From Campylorhamphus procurvoides (Eukaryota > Chordata > Aves > Passeriformes > Dendrocolaptidae): a stretch of 64,000 nt of DNA. The DNA lies in NCBI GenBank assembly GCA_013396655.1, contig WBMV01004764.1:703394-767393 (forward strand), in the 5' to 3' direction. The stretch's first letter is position 1; the number at the start of each line of letters is the position of its first letter. The notes beneath the pieces were generated by a model. The model was not told the DNA's origin. It was given only the letters and a program-made list of their open reading frames with translations, and made no database searches. The position numbers and the translations under genes were made by a program. Positions 1 to 45,500 of the stretch are shown piece by piece.

Positions 1-114
1 AATCATGTGGAGAGAGTATGATAACCTCTTTCTTTTAAACTTCGTGTAGATATAAATAAAGTAAGTATAAAAAGTGGGTGAAAATTGTTATTTTTTTGTT
101 TTGTTTTCTTACAG

Positions 115-31641
<31,527 letters not shown>

Positions 31642-32482
31642 ATTCAGGTATGTGCTAGTCTATATTTTTCATTTAACAGGGCTCGTTCTAGAGGACACTG
31701 GGAGTTTTTACCAGGAAGAAATAATGTTCAGGAATCTTAACTTACAGCCTGGGTCTATGCCTCAGGTAACTGAGACCCAGCACTATCACCCCTCTTTGCC
31801 TTCAGGCATGTAAACACCAGTAGGTTTTGCTACTGCAACTGACCTGGTTGTTAATTTGTGCTTTAATTCAGTTTAACCTCTATGATCACATTAACATCTG
31901 CAAGATGTGGTGGTTTGGAACATGTTCCTGAACACCAGCTGTGCTTTGGTAGCACAGAGAACAGTTTGAATGAAGATCTCAACATGATCCAACCTTCTAC
32001 AGATCCTTCAGCAAAAGTTTAAGTGTAGGGGGAGAGAGAGAAGTGCTAACAGGAAGGAGCAGATCTAAAATGCAGGTTACATGATCTGATCTTGTATGTT
32101 TAATAGAATATTTCCCAGCATAACAGCAACAAGGATTCTTGAAATACTCCTATTTCAGAGAACGAGAGCACTGCTCTGTCTGTACTACACACTTAGATCC
32201 GAGACTTTGGTTTTCTTAAGGAAATGGTAACTGAAAATGAGTTAACCAAGTTCCTCTTAATTTTGACATTTGAAGGCAGATTTACTACTGCAAACACTTC
32301 ATGTAAAAACTCAGCCATAGGCCAGAGTAATACATGAGTGCTAAGTTATATACACCACAATGAAATTCTCTTTGGGAGGTTTTAGTTTTGTTTTTTCTTT
32401 TTCCCTGATCTGAGTAAACTTTGTAGTCTGCTATCACAGTGTCTGTATCAGAATATAACTAACAACCTCTGTTTATTTTCAG

Positions 32483-32640
32483 AACTGCTTGTGTTGGCAA
32501 ACAGCAAGGAAAACTCTAGCACTACAATGGTGTAACAACAGCCATGCCACGTCTATTTTGTCATATTTGTAAATATTTAGCTTTTTATAAATTTTGTACT
32601 TTGTTTTATTGTAGTAATAAAACTGATAATTCTTACCAAG
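32483..32640 (+). other. WDR19: WDR19 3'-UTR terminal exon
   Basis: An acceptor (tttattttcag) pairs with the donor just after the WDR19 stop, and AATAAA follows 134 bases in. The 3' end is estimated from the signal, not seen. I recall a non-coding last exon in human WDR19 too. The 835-bp intron before it is unremarkable. Confidence 0.7.
32616..32621 (+). terminator. WDR19: WDR19 polyadenylation signal AATAAA
   Basis: Canonical AATAAA in the terminal exon. It is mirrored five bases upstream by TTTATT (32605-32610), the same hexamer on the other strand. A weaker ATTAAA lies downstream at 32772-32777. Confidence 0.75.
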
Positions 32641-33014
32641 CAAAATTTGCATTTTATCTGCACCAAAGACAAACCAGGGGGCCATCTTTGTTACATGAGT
32701 GGCAAAAAGAAAACTGACTTCCTACTGGTCTCTTTTTCAATATCAGTTCTGAATTGTTATGAGTATTTTCTATTAAACATTTCTTACTCTTTAAATATTC
32801 CTTTCTGGTTTTGATTAAAGATACAACTCATACAAGCACAGGCTCCTTAAATTTTGGAACTAAATCCTTCATTGCTTTTGTGTGTCACTAACTGAACAAA
32901 AGGGAAGTTGTAGGAAAAGAGGAACACCACATCCTAAATATAAAGGAAAGACAAAACCTTGGAAGAACAGAGGGAGACAGAACAAACACTCCATGAACTT
33001 CCACAAAGCTTTAA
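32640..33014. other. Intergenic gap between the convergent genes
   Basis: About 0.37 kb separates the predicted 3' ends of WDR19 and RFC1. It contains an ATTAAA on the plus strand (32772-32777) that could serve as a later WDR19 end. I see no other feature. Confidence 0.6.
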
Positions 33015-33032
33015 AAGAGTCCTGTGAAACAT

Positions 33033-33038
33033 TTTATT
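33033..33038 (-). terminator. RFC1: RFC1 polyadenylation signal AATAAA (minus strand)
   Basis: TTTATT on the plus strand reads AATAAA for RFC1, 413 bases downstream of its stop codon. It is the first canonical signal after the stop. The next one on this strand is at 32605-32610, inside the WDR19 terminal exon. Confidence 0.65.
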
Positions 33039-33144
33039 GTAGCTTTATATACTGCTTAATTTCTATAATGTACAAATAGGCAATTTAGGGTTTTTTGCAT
33101 CACAGACTATTTACAAGACTTCACCATAATATCAGGGGATTTAT

Positions 33145-33162
33145 AAAAAAAAAAAAAAAAAA
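33145..33162. repeat. Homopolymer A18
   Basis: Eighteen consecutive A on the plus strand, inside the predicted RFC1 3' UTR. It may be a small microsatellite. Confidence 0.9.
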
Positions 33163-33450
33163 GGTAGTGAAGTCCTAGGAAGACTCAGCAGAAATGCCAG
33201 GTAACTAAGCATCACATTTTCAGCATGTGCATGCACCTGGTGTTTGTTGCACAAGGAAATTTATAGTTTGTAACATGTACCATGTTAAGAATAAGTACAG
33301 TAGGGCATCATATGAGAGTACAGGAGCTACAGCACCTCTATAAGAGGAGCATTTTCAATATCCTCATTCTACTTTCCCAGCTGCAGCACTGGATCTGTAT
33401 AATGTTCCTGATAGAAGTTAGATAAGCAAAACTGTGTCCAAGACAAGATT

Positions 33451-33549
33451 TTACTCCAAATGTCTTGTTTTCTCTTTTCTTTTCCCTTTTTTTGTTGTTT
33501 CTTCATTTTTCTCTCTTTTTGGCAGCCTGGAAGACTTCGCCTTTTTTTG
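33451..33549 (-). CDS. RFC1: RFC1 exon 25, basic C-terminal tail
   Basis: Thirty-two codons plus TAA, residues 1122-1153: [18 protein letters not shown], then [14 protein letters not shown]. It is lysine-rich like the human tail (KKTKSSK...) and probably part of a nuclear localisation signal. The acceptor is tctatttgtag and phase is 0. The 537-bp intron before it is unremarkable except for the hairpin at the exon 24 donor. Confidence 0.85.
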   Translation of the reverse strand, partial: QKKAKSSRLPKREKNEETTKKGKRKEKTRHLE

Positions 33550-36500
33550 CTACAAATAGAATATACAGACAGTTTAAAATCCAGCTGTGACCTGTCAAAA
33601 GCATAAGTCAAAATTCAATGCATGCTAAAGAAAGTCACATCCTTCCCTCCCCGTGTAGGTCAGAGGGTTTTAAACACCATAGAGAGCACAGACTCCGCAC
33701 TATTCAGTCCCCCACTTGGCAATATATACAAAGTGTAATGCTAGAATTGTTGTCTCTGATAACCACAAAGGCTGGGGGCTGCTCCTTGGCAATGGCACCA
33801 TCCCCCATCAACATCTAAATATCATTAAGGTGTGGAATCAGGTGCAGCAATCATGAGTTTACAGTGTTGTCTCACTTTGGTCCAATATTCAAGCAGAAGA
33901 CAATGGAGGGAAATAACTTTTTCACACTACCACCATTTAAAAATTAGGAGTTGAGAGATTATGTATCTACCACATTTTTTTTTGTTCATTCAGATGATAT
34001 TACAAGTCCCAGAAAGCTAACTAAAAACAAACCAAAAGACCCCAACACTTCAGTGTGGTGGTTTAATACTGAGAAAACTAAATCACCTTAATCATTGCAT
34101 CACTTTCAACAGTATCCTGCTCATCCTCATCAGACTGGATCTCTTCCACATTCAAGTCTTCACTCAGTTCCAAGGCTGCTGCAGATCCCGACTGCCTTTT
34201 AGATGCCTTGACAGAACTAAGTGAATATGGAGTCAGATGTGCCTCTTTGTTGTAGGCCCGTGTAAAAGCTGCTTTGACCTGTCAAGTTGGAAGAAAGGAA
34301 ACTGGGTATCAGCTTAGAAACTGTAGATTGTTAGGTAACTAACTCTTAGCTAGAGACTCCACATCATCTGTCTTTTGGAAAGATGTGACCAAAGACACAT
34401 AGAAGAGGGCACTGTCTCAAAAAAACAAAGGATATGAGAGCTGTATGGTGACAGCTCATTTTAATTGAGTCCCACATAATCCTGAGATAGAGCATGGATC
34501 TTCAGATGCTTCTTGCTTAGGCTTACAGTGTAATGTCAACACTGTTCTGCTGCCACTTAATCACACCAGAGCCACCTTCGGCAGCACTAACACCTGCCAA
34601 ACTAAGCAGCACATTCAGTCTACGGGTATAGGTTTAGTCACCAGCATTTCAGTTACTAGCTCTTCCCCTAGGCATCTGACCTGGGATGAAGGAGATCATG
34701 GTTCAGATCTCACACCTGCCTAGTCTGTAACAGGGGCTTGAGTTTAAGATCACCTTGTACCAGGTGAGGGTCCCAACCACTGAAGTGGACTAGCTGGACA
34801 CTGGAGGAACAGCACACAAAGCACCCCAGGTCTGGCCGTTCTGTTTAACTGGACTGTAAAAGATGGAACCTGCAAGGCAGCCTCTTAAACCAGTGCCCAC
34901 ACCGTAACACAGGCAGCTGTGTGTCCCCAGCTCCTTCCCACGATGGTGAGAAAGGCAGGGCTCTGCATAAAGGCCATGCAGCTTACAGCCAGGAGCTTGC
35001 TTTTAGAAAGGTACCGGCTGTCCCTGTCCTTCTGTGTTCCACTTTGTGCCCCAGACACAACTGACTCCCAGTAATGCTTTATACCAGGAACAAAAGGTGC
35101 AAGACTCCTGAATAAAGCACAGCCTGACTTTCATTTAGGACTTAGCCCTGAACCTTTAGCAGTATGTTTGACAGCTAGTTTACAAAGACTATTATCAATT
35201 ACAGTTAATAAGCAGCTGCACCAACTTCAGTCTTTCAGCAGCACACCCATACCACAGCTACTATTCTAGGATTTCCTTTTTAAGATACTGAAGAAAAGGA
35301 AAAAATTCACTGGTAAATTTTACCTTGGGATCCAGCTTTGAAAAAGAACTGGGTTTGCCTCCCCACGTGCTTATTTCCATGATATTTTCAATATCTTCTT
35401 TCATCAAGCAGTAAGAGTCCATAAATGCTATAGTTTGTTCTACACCATCTGCTCCAAAGTCTTTCAAGGGTTGGACAAGGGCATCCCGCAAATACGACAA
35501 ATACTCCATATTTACTGTCCTCTTGCATGCCTGGGTTCTTTGTCAAATTGAGAGCAAAGTATCGAGTAAGTAAATCTGTACAACCCCCACCACTGACTTC
35601 TAAAGACAAGCAACAGGGAGGCCCTGCAAGTTGTACTGTGTCATCCCTTTTGCCATACCTGCACTACAGAAAACCAGTGCAAAGTATCTGAACACCCGGA
35701 AGTCTGTGGAAACACATTCCTAACTGAGAAACAACTTCAGGGAAAAAAAAAAAGTACTGCTGACTATACCAAAAGTATTTTCAGTTTGACTCTTGTCCAG
35801 AGTAAATACTAAGAAAAGTAACATACACACAAGCACAGTGATATACATGAATGTGTCACTTGTTGTACCAAGCACAGCAAGGAATTAATGGTAGGTAATG
35901 AACTGCACAAGAACAAACTCTATCACTATAGACAGATCAGAAGAATGTCAGTACTACCTGAGACTCATGTGCATTGCCAGTTCTTGAGTGATACGATCGT
36001 GTTTGCCTGTAGATGAAAACTTCCCCAACCAGCTGGGAAAGACAGGAAACTGGGACATGTAACCTCTCATCAGCTCCCCTGGGAGAACACTTGCATAAAT
36101 AGCCTGAAAAAGTAACACACATGCCAAACTCAAATCACACTGAATTAGTCTCACTGACACCATGACATACTATACTGGTCTGCATGGAAGGGGCAGTCCA
36201 TAAGTTCCAGACTGGAAATTGCTCATTTTGAAGAGAACTCTCTCTCAGTTACTTTTTTCTGTTCAACCTCTTTTGGGCTACAACTTCACCTTTGTACCAC
36301 CCTGTTCATTACCATGTTCTAAAACACCTGTGAAAGCCATAAAGAAAAACCACCCTGTTCGTTTCTCCTGTTTCTCAGTTTAGTGTGGGCACACAAGTAG
36401 CTGCCCTCACACAAACAGATGCTGTGATGTCCAACAGATGGACACGGTGAAAGAGACATTTCCAAAGAGCACGGTGAATCTACATAAACTCAGCTACATT

Positions 36501-39500
36501 GCTGAGCAACTCCTCTTTTTGGACCTGCACTACAGAGGGGGTAAACCAGAGAACCTTCAGAGGTGCCTTCAAGCTTCACCTACAATGCATACTCTGTTGC
36601 ATACTCATACTACAGCCATAATCCTTTAAGCACAAGTCCTGTCAATGTTTTAGTGATTGTTAAAAGTACAGTGACACAGCTTCAGTGCTCTGTGCTTTGG
36701 GAGAAACCCTGCCTGGGTGAGAGAAGCACAGAGTAGACCTGGAACTGAATGTCAGGAGCAATACACACACCATGTGCTTTCAAAGTTTCAAAAAACTTCA
36801 TTTCATGTTGCAGCATGGGCTTAGCAGTATGGATATGGAAAACTCCTCTATTAACCAGCAGAACAGAGACTACTACTTGAAGTATGAACTATACAGGCCA
36901 TAAAATTATACTGAAACACCAATTTCCACAAATCAGTCTTTGGATGCCCCTTAAAGCACTTAAAATGAGTGTTAAGTGCTCACCTGTGTTGGGAGAAGAT
37001 TCCAGTTCTGCTTGCTACGAATCTGTTTGTCCACTATATCACCATCACATATACTATCTGCTGCTTTACTCAAGAGCACCAAGTGCTTTTTCAGATTTCC
37101 TCTGGAAAAAAAGAAGATGGACTGTATTACAAAGCAGAAATATCCAGGTAGGTTTTAGTCTACTTGGGTTCCCTGACACAAAAAGGCTATGTCAGTTTAG
37201 GGTCTGGAATAACTCACCCAGCAGCAGCTGGTTTCACATGTACATAGTTCTCTTGGACAAAGAGAGGTGCTAGAGAATAATCATGGAAGAAAAGATCTGA
37301 TTTGTCTATAAGTGACATACGAGAAGTCTCCTCTCCAGTAGCAAAAACCTTCCGGACAACGTCAAAAGGGCCCTAAATAAATGGTATTTCAAGAAGTCAG
37401 TGGGTAGCAGGTCAATACAAACAGTAAGACACAGCTCAGTATCAACAAAATTAGTATCCAGGAATATCTTAACTCACATCAGGACAAGTTCCATTTTCAG
37501 TATTTCCTCCCCAGCACTTCACCAGTTTTAAGAATTGTGTTTTACTTTTGATATTAAGAGAATTATCTCCTAAACAGAGGTCTCAGAATGAGAAATATGA
37601 GCTTCATAATTGTATATTATGTAAGAGACCAGTACATCAAAATACACTCTCAGTCCTAGATTTTCTACTCCTCAGCTTCCTGTGGCAAATGTGATAGCTC
37701 CCTGAATCTAGGGTTTAGTTCAGATGCTGATAAAACCCAGGGACTATATCAGAATATGACAGTAAAAGCCAGTCCAGTATTTGACACTTACCAGTTTGAT
37801 ATCCTTTTTGGCTCTGCTGGCATCCGTCTTAGCCTCATCATAAGTCAATGATTTATCTTTTGCACACCACATATTAAGATTATGCAAAACCTGAAGAGCA
37901 AAATTTACAATTTGGTAGCATAACAGGATTTAAATTGAAGACTCAAGCAGAAACAGCCTGATCTTTATAAATAAAAATGCTGTTCAAATACTACTTTGAA
38001 GTCAATGTACATGATGTGCTATCTGAATAGTCACTGATGCTGAATTGGTACTGACCTGCCTGATGTCCTGATTTGCTGCCAGTATTATCTCTTGCATAGC
38101 AGGTGGGGGAATTTTTAAACCTTCTTTAAATGCAATAGACATCATGGCACCCTGTAATACACAATGGAGAAACTGTCACTACAGAATTCCTATGAATTCT
38201 TTCCCCTGCAGAACACATTGACACATTTATGAAAGAGCATTAGATATTCTTCTATTTTTTTAAAGCATGTATAGTTCAAATTCTCTCCCAAACATAAACC
38301 ATTGCTTTAAACCATTGACCACTGATGTAAAAAAGTGCATGATCATTTAAAAAACCCACCTTGGATATATTTTTAAGATAGATGTCTAAAATCTGAAAGG
38401 TTTTGGGATACTTCATTCTTTAGGGAAAAAAACCTCAGAGAACCCATTTGGAAAAGCAGAGTTACTAAGATGATCCACTATGTGGTATATCCAACTCGGT
38501 ATAAAATTCTCCCACGTGAAGACAGAAGTTACTGATGGTGATTCAGTGAAGCCCACACAGCCACAGCCTTACCTTAATCTGTTCCAGACGAGGTCTCTGA
38601 AAACGAAGATCCAAACAGTAGTGGACCAAGGAACGCATTTTAGGATGGTTGCGATCATTGCACATGCAAATGATGGGTATCTTTGTGTGTCGAATCAGAC
38701 CAATCAACTCCTGTGATTTAAATACGTTAACAATTACATCACATAACCTGAATAATGATTAAAATGTCATACCAAATGGCATTAGTCCCTGCGTTAAATC
38801 AGATCCTTGACAGGTGCAAGTCTATAGAACTCCTCCTACTGTAATCACATTTCTAACACAGTGCAAACCTAGCCCCATTGCTATTTTTCACCTTTTTTTG
38901 CTGTTCTATTCACCTGCAATCAATCTGCTGCCTACCCACTTCTACTGTCTACTTCCAGCAATCATGTTTGGACCACTATTCAGGAACAAACAAGAATCAA
39001 TAGCCCAGAGTAGAGCTGTCCATCTGCAAAACCAGACTAATTTCTCCAAAGGCCAGTTTGACCTGGCTTATGCCCAGAGGGAGCACACTGCACCCTGCCA
39101 CAAAGAATGAAGAAGTAGAAAGTAAAAAGATCAGCTCTTCCCTGTCTAAAGAGCTCAACCCTAAGGCTTTGGTATTATTAGACTTCACAGAACAAACTTT
39201 GCCAGCTCTAATGAAGGTGAAATTCAGTTCAGTTTCATAGTCCTGCAATGGAAATGTCTGCATCTGAGCTAAGAATCTGTACACCCTTTACTGTCAAAGT
39301 ACTGTATGTGACCATAGGAAATCTTTGGAAGCTAAAACCAGAGCTGCTAAGCTTGGGAGAACAAAGGATTATGCTCCATATGCCACACATTAGTTATTCA
39401 GTGTTACTGCATATGGAAAAGAACAACTGCCCCAGCCAGCGTATAAACTTCAGGTGAACGTCACCTTCAAGAGACCTTAGGATAAATTTACCTCTCCTAA

Positions 39501-42500
39501 AGTGCACAGAGCCAAGTTCATCACTCCAGGCTTCTTCTACACAAGTATCTCTTTTTCCCCCTCTACCAACACAATTCTTACACAGACTTCTAGAACATGT
39601 CAGATTGTACTCTGCAGAGTGTCTGTTTATGGGCTATGGGTTGAGGACAGTACACTGCCTTCAATATTTTGTGCTATATATGGTGTGCACTGTTAGCAAT
39701 GGCATTAGCCAGGAACTATAGCAGTTTCACCTGAATCCCTCCTCTGTCTTCATTGCCTGCCATACCATCCACTTCATCCATGATCAATACATGTTTCCCG
39801 CTAACTGATGAGGATGTGCCTGAAAATGAATATGGATAAGAAAATGAGATGGGAATAAGAGTGTTGCTCAGAGTTTACCCAATGCTTTATAGGTTAGGTA
39901 ACCCCACCCCAGGCAACTGAGGTGGTGGTGACTCTTGTTCTGCCGCTTGATCACATGAATCTGTTCACAGACCAGACTATAACACCATGTCATCTTCCTA
40001 AAAATGAGTATCACAGAAGAGAGGAGCAACTGCAGAGCTCTTGAGTAGTTTGTGCAGATTAACAACTAACTCTACTAATAACAGGATTTCATTCTAAATT
40101 GTAGAGGAAATAAAACAGCTTACTAAATGAACCCATCCATTAGGTCTGGATCCCTCCACATGATAAAGCAGGATAAATTCCTAACACTGATGTGTAAGAA
40201 GAAAGCTCTGTCCCTCCTGTAACCAGACCCTTAATACATCAAAAATCCTCCTTCAATCAACAGACATACCAGAACAGAAGTCTTTGATGCTGGTGTTGTT
40301 AAGCGATTCAGCAACTACTTCCTTTAGACTGTTCTTACTGCGAGTGTCACTGGCGTTCAGCTCCACGTAGCTATACCCCAGTTCCTAGGATGAACACATA
40401 AACCACACAAAAAGCGGGAACACAGATCAGTGAAAAAGAGTATGCATATCATCATCAGAAACAGTATTTCAGAATTCCAGAAGAAAGCTCTTACAACACT
40501 GTTTTCAAATATGGTTTGTGGCTTTGATGACTCTTCTCCTCTTGTACTCCTTTTCTCTCACACTCCAAAAATATTTATAACCATGCACAGAACAGATAGG
40601 CCCAAAAGACCATTTGGAGTTTTTTTGAGGGGGGGTGCGATGGGAAGGGAACTGAGTCAGTGGCACGGATTTAGTTCTGGAAGATTAACAGAAATGCCAC
40701 CAGGGACAGAAACAGAGCCAAGGCTGGCTAAGCTCCACAGTATTTCCAGCTGCATAACAAAGAAACATACCACAGGGAAGGGCAGCTTTTAACTAATTTA
40801 GCTTAGAGGAAACACATGGCTCCCCCAGTAGCAGTAACACTTCAGAGCAGGGCTGGGCTGCATGACAGTCCCCGGCAGAACTTAACTCAGCTGCTCCTCT
40901 ACCAGCAAACTCCCTTACAGGGGCATGCCACAGCACAGCAGTGAGCACACACAGCCTTGGTACTGCAGCCTCTACAACCCTGTTTTGTTGCCAGTCCCTG
41001 TGGAGCACATTGCAATGCTCTGCAGAGACCTGAAGCAGCCGTGAGCAAGCCAGGGAGGCAGGAAAGTCCATGCCCTGGGAAAGACATGGGTCTAAGACAG
41101 CTCATCCAGCTTTTCTGAAGGTCTAATTTCAAGTGTGACAGCAACTTGTGAGCACAAGGCTCTAAGGCCAGAGGTGGGGCGGGAACTGGGAGTTACTTGG
41201 TACAACTCAAACATTCACGTAAGCAATCACTCCTTCCGAGCACAGTGATCTGATCAGTGATCTGATAGACAACAGTTCTGAATTATTCATGGTGATATCA
41301 TAATCTCTGAAAGTTCTTATGAGTCAAAGAACAAAAATAACCTGTAACTTGTTACAACAATATATTGGTAAGTCAGTTTTAATAGTATTGCTACAAGATG
41401 GAGTTCTCAGCTTATTCTCTGCTAACTGTGGTGTGAACACAGCGTTCCAGTAACTTAGGAAAAGATGATTTCTAAATTCAGATTTAGAAATTGACACAGC
41501 ACTGTCAACTTCAGTTGGATTCAGTGATCCCAGTGGGTCCCTTCCAACTCAGCATATTCTATGACTTTATGAACTTCTCTCATCCTAAAGTAGTATTTCA
41601 ACTTAAAGAGTCTGGGAAAGACCTTTGTTATATATACAAAAACTGTGACCTTAGGTTTTCAAAAAGCTTGCCATAATTTGATTCCCACTAAATTTTGTGC
41701 AAATATTGCCTGACTTGCAGAACGAGTGCTGAACACTCACAATTTTGGAAAACCTTTCCCAATCCTTCAGTATACTGTGAAATGCTTCCTCTCAATGTAA
41801 CAGAAAGAAACACAGACACCCATTGCTACATTCTCAGCTAAGGCCTGAAAAAGCTATCTAAACATCCACAGGTTTTCACCTCTAACCCTGTTCTGAGTAG
41901 GTGGAACTTGGCTGGGAGCAGACCCCAATCATTTAGGAAATATCCACCTGCACACTATATCTGTATTCAGAATTAATAACAAAAAGTGCTGGGAACAACT
42001 CACCTTACAAACCAAAGCAGCTGTAGTAGTTTTACCAACTCCAGGTGGACCAGAAAGTAATGCTGCTTTGAAACCAGTCCCATCATCTTTGCTTCCAGCT
42101 TTATTGGTCTTTCCTATAAAAAAAAAATATTCCAGGTTTTACCTAGGTATGCAATGACAAAACAAAATGTATGCTTCTAAAAATACCAAACATCACTGGA
42201 ATTTTCCCTTATTTAAGGCCCAGTATGAACATCAAAAGATGCATACACATCTGCCTCCTAACCACTTGGGGAAAAGCATCTTAAACCAGCTTAAAGTTTA
42301 TGACTTGCACTGATTTTAAACTGAAACCCAGCAAAAATGCTATTAATGTAATACTATTTCAGCAATTTCCTCACAACCACATCATATAAATAAAAAATCC
42401 AAAACCACCACCAAACCCACACACCACCACAATAAAACTACACCAAACACACAACACACAAAACCCCCACTACAGCTGAAGTAAAACTCAAATCCTATTT

Positions 42501-45500
42501 TAAATATAGGAAAAAAACTGCCTGTAGGATGACAAACTGTGCCTACTGGACACATGGACGAGTAGTCTGAGCCAGGAGCTCAACAATTCATCTGGTCCCC
42601 ACATGACAGCAGCCCTTTAGGCATGCTGCTACCCTGTATTTTCACTGTGTGGACAGACAGGTTGGCACCAGCTAAACTGATTTTGCTTGTTGAGAAGGAA
42701 ATCAGTTTGCTCAACACAATGCCAATTTTAGATACACCACTGCTGGTTTCTTTTGTAAAAATGAAACTGAAGAGGAAAAAAAAAAATCTTTCAAGACATA
42801 GTTTTCTGTTCTTTTTTGGGGTGGGGGAATGGGAGGGGGTTAGTAGGTAGGCAACTAATTCACTAAAAACCCCTCAGGCTCCACTGCTGCTAAAAATGCA
42901 TCTGACTGCAGTGCCATTCCCAATTTCTAGAGCTGCTCTGCTCCCACAAAGGCCCTTATTGCTGCAGGGAATCAAGCAGTGTGATTAACAAGGAAGAACA
43001 CAGAGAAAAGTTAACTGTGCCAGTCACCTTGTCCATCTTCCAAGGTATTCCTGTGCCAGTTTCTGAGCCACCGGAGCAGTTTATTGGCACAGCTCTGCTC
43101 ACCCTGCTGTCCAATAACTGCCTTAAGAGATACAGGCTTGTATTTATCTACCCACAGCAATCTCTCTGTGCCAGCTTTATTAACCTCAGGAGCCAAGTTC
43201 CCCTTAGGTTCAGGGGCTTTTTTCTCCTCTACAGTCTGACGTTTAAAGTCCATAAGCTTTCGAACAGCAGTGGTTTCTTTCTTGACAGATTTGACGGTAT
43301 CTTCTTTTTCAGGAGTAGACTTATATTTTTTATTATCAGCTTCCCTTTTGAAGGGGCTCAAATTCCTTTTTCCAGCTTCAGCTTTCTGTGGTGTCCTTTT
43401 TGGTCTTGACTCCACTTTCTTTGCCTTCAGACAATAAAGGTAAGAAAATTAAAGAGAAATTTAAAAAATACCATATAGTAAACAAGCTTGTTTATTTACA
43501 TCTGTGTAGGAGTGCTTAGAAAGTAACAAATTTATGTATTGATAAAAAAAACTTCAAGAGCAGATTTAGAAATACCCCTCTCTGAAAAATAAAGCACTGT
43601 TCAACACAACGTCACCTGGTTCTGTAGCACAACCCACAAAAAAAGAGGTAGGAAACGTTCTGGTCATTCAAAGAGCAGTGCCCTTACAGAGCCTCAGGCA
43701 CCATTATACAGTGCTAAACTGATGACTGCCAGATTGGAACAAACGGGCCACACACCCGTCAGGCTCTTCTGCAAAACACCACTTGCTTAAGTTGTTCAAC
43801 CCAAACCCATTCAAAGGGAGTGAAAGCAATCAGCTAATAAGCTTACAGTTGCTTTTCCTTGGGGTAGTATCTTTACACACAAGCCATGTCTTGCCACATC
43901 AGAAGTACCAAAGCAACAGCTGTATTGAATGCACCACATGCCAGGACAGAGATTTTAATAACATTTTATCAGCCACTACAGATTAAATTTAAATGTGCAT
44001 TAAAAAACCTTGTAATTGCTTTTTCAGTATTGCCTGAAAAAATTACCTTTAATATTGTTAGTTCAAGTACCACATAAAGACAAGAACTGTTAGGTATACA
44101 CACAGTTTACATATAGTTGTCCCATGTTTACAATACTATTTTATATTGGGCCTGTTGGGTGACCACATGATATCAGTCACAATTATTTGTTTCAAAGAAT
44201 AAACAAATATTCAAAGTTTGAAACTGATACCGTCTAAAGAGATGAAATTACCCTCTCTGTAAGACACCTAAAATACAGAATAACGTCCAGGTATGAAAAC
44301 AAAAGGCAGAAAAATAACCAAGCAGGAGTCTTAAATGCAAAGTTTTCACTTTCAATACTTATAACCTAGAAGGTCAAAGTGATGAATGTGGTGTTACTGT
44401 TAACAAAACAGAAGACCAAAAGCAAAAAACCACCAACCCCCTAAGTTTCTAATAAACAAACCTCTGTTTCAGCTGCCAGCTCATATTTGGACTTTTTGCC
44501 TGGCATAGTTCGAATAAGATCAAACAGGCCATCCTCATCAATAACTTTTGTACCTAAAGCTGATGCCTGGAGAAAAAGAGAGAAGTAAACGTAAAGTCAA
44601 GTTAGGAGTTACCTAATTCATTTCAAAGTGTTTTCCAGTAAAAACTATGTTTAGCAACACAACAACAAAAAAGGTGTAGTTTTTATACATGAATACATAC
44701 ATAGGTATGTATGCATAAAAATACAAACAAAACAAAACCACAGGAGATTCAGCAACTTTTCCTTTCAGAGACCCATTTCAACAGCAGTGATGCTTCCTGT
44801 GGGCAGGGATATAAAAATCAACAGTAAAGAGAGGAGCAGCTCTGTTTCAGCTCGGCCTGGCTCAGGCACAGCAGCACCCACCTTTTCACATTTAGACTGG
44901 CCGCAGTCTCTCCCCACCACCAGGTAGTTTGTCTTTTTGCTGACGTTGCCCGTTACTTTCCCTCCATAACGTTCGATCAGGGACTTGGCCTCGTCTCTTT
45001 CAATACACTCCAGAACACCCGTGATTACGAACGTCAGGCCTTCCAAGCAGTTTTCAGCTCCCTGAGAACCAGAGCATTGCAGAAAATGCCATTACCTGAT
45101 ACAATTTACCAAAGAGCTCTTCGCCATTACCTTTTCTAACCCTGTACCCTGCCAAGTTCCCTAGGAAACTGAAAATAAGACTATCACACCTAGCTAGGTA
45201 ATAGCTCTAAATGTTCAAAAGCCATTCACAGGAATAGTTACCAACAAAATTTGGCACATTGTGTCAGTGATGTGAGTGACAATAATCTTCAAGACCAGTA
45301 ACTAGTTTTGATCACCACGACTTCCTACCCAAAGTTAAGAATATAATTTCTTAGTATACCTCCTTACACTTAGACGTGCTTTGCGTTACAGTTTAGCTTT
45401 TTACAATCCATGCTTCTTATTGCGAAAAAAATACCATTTTTAACAGTTCAGTTGACACTTGCTAGACCACTTACAGCAGTAAGTCTACAATGCACTCCAC

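Larger units (their letters stand above)
33015..33450 (-). other. RFC1: RFC1 3' untranslated region
   Basis: Inferred from the stop codon at 33453-33451 and the AATAAA at 33038-33033. It contains an 18-base A run on the plus strand (33145-33162), which is U18 in the mRNA. The exact end is an estimate. Confidence 0.6.

Noticed and set aside
31915..31945. TGTGGTGGTTTGG motif resembling the start of the LTR at 1783.
   Set aside because: The following sequence does not match the LTR and no end or target duplication was found; a short chance or residual match.
36884..37273. Plus-strand open frame of 129 codons.
   Set aside because: It is the antisense shadow of RFC1 exons 20 and 21.
40430..40792. 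Plus-strand open frame of 120 codons in RFC1 intron 14.
   Set aside because: No recognisable domain; opposite to the gene and flanked by no usable splice sites.
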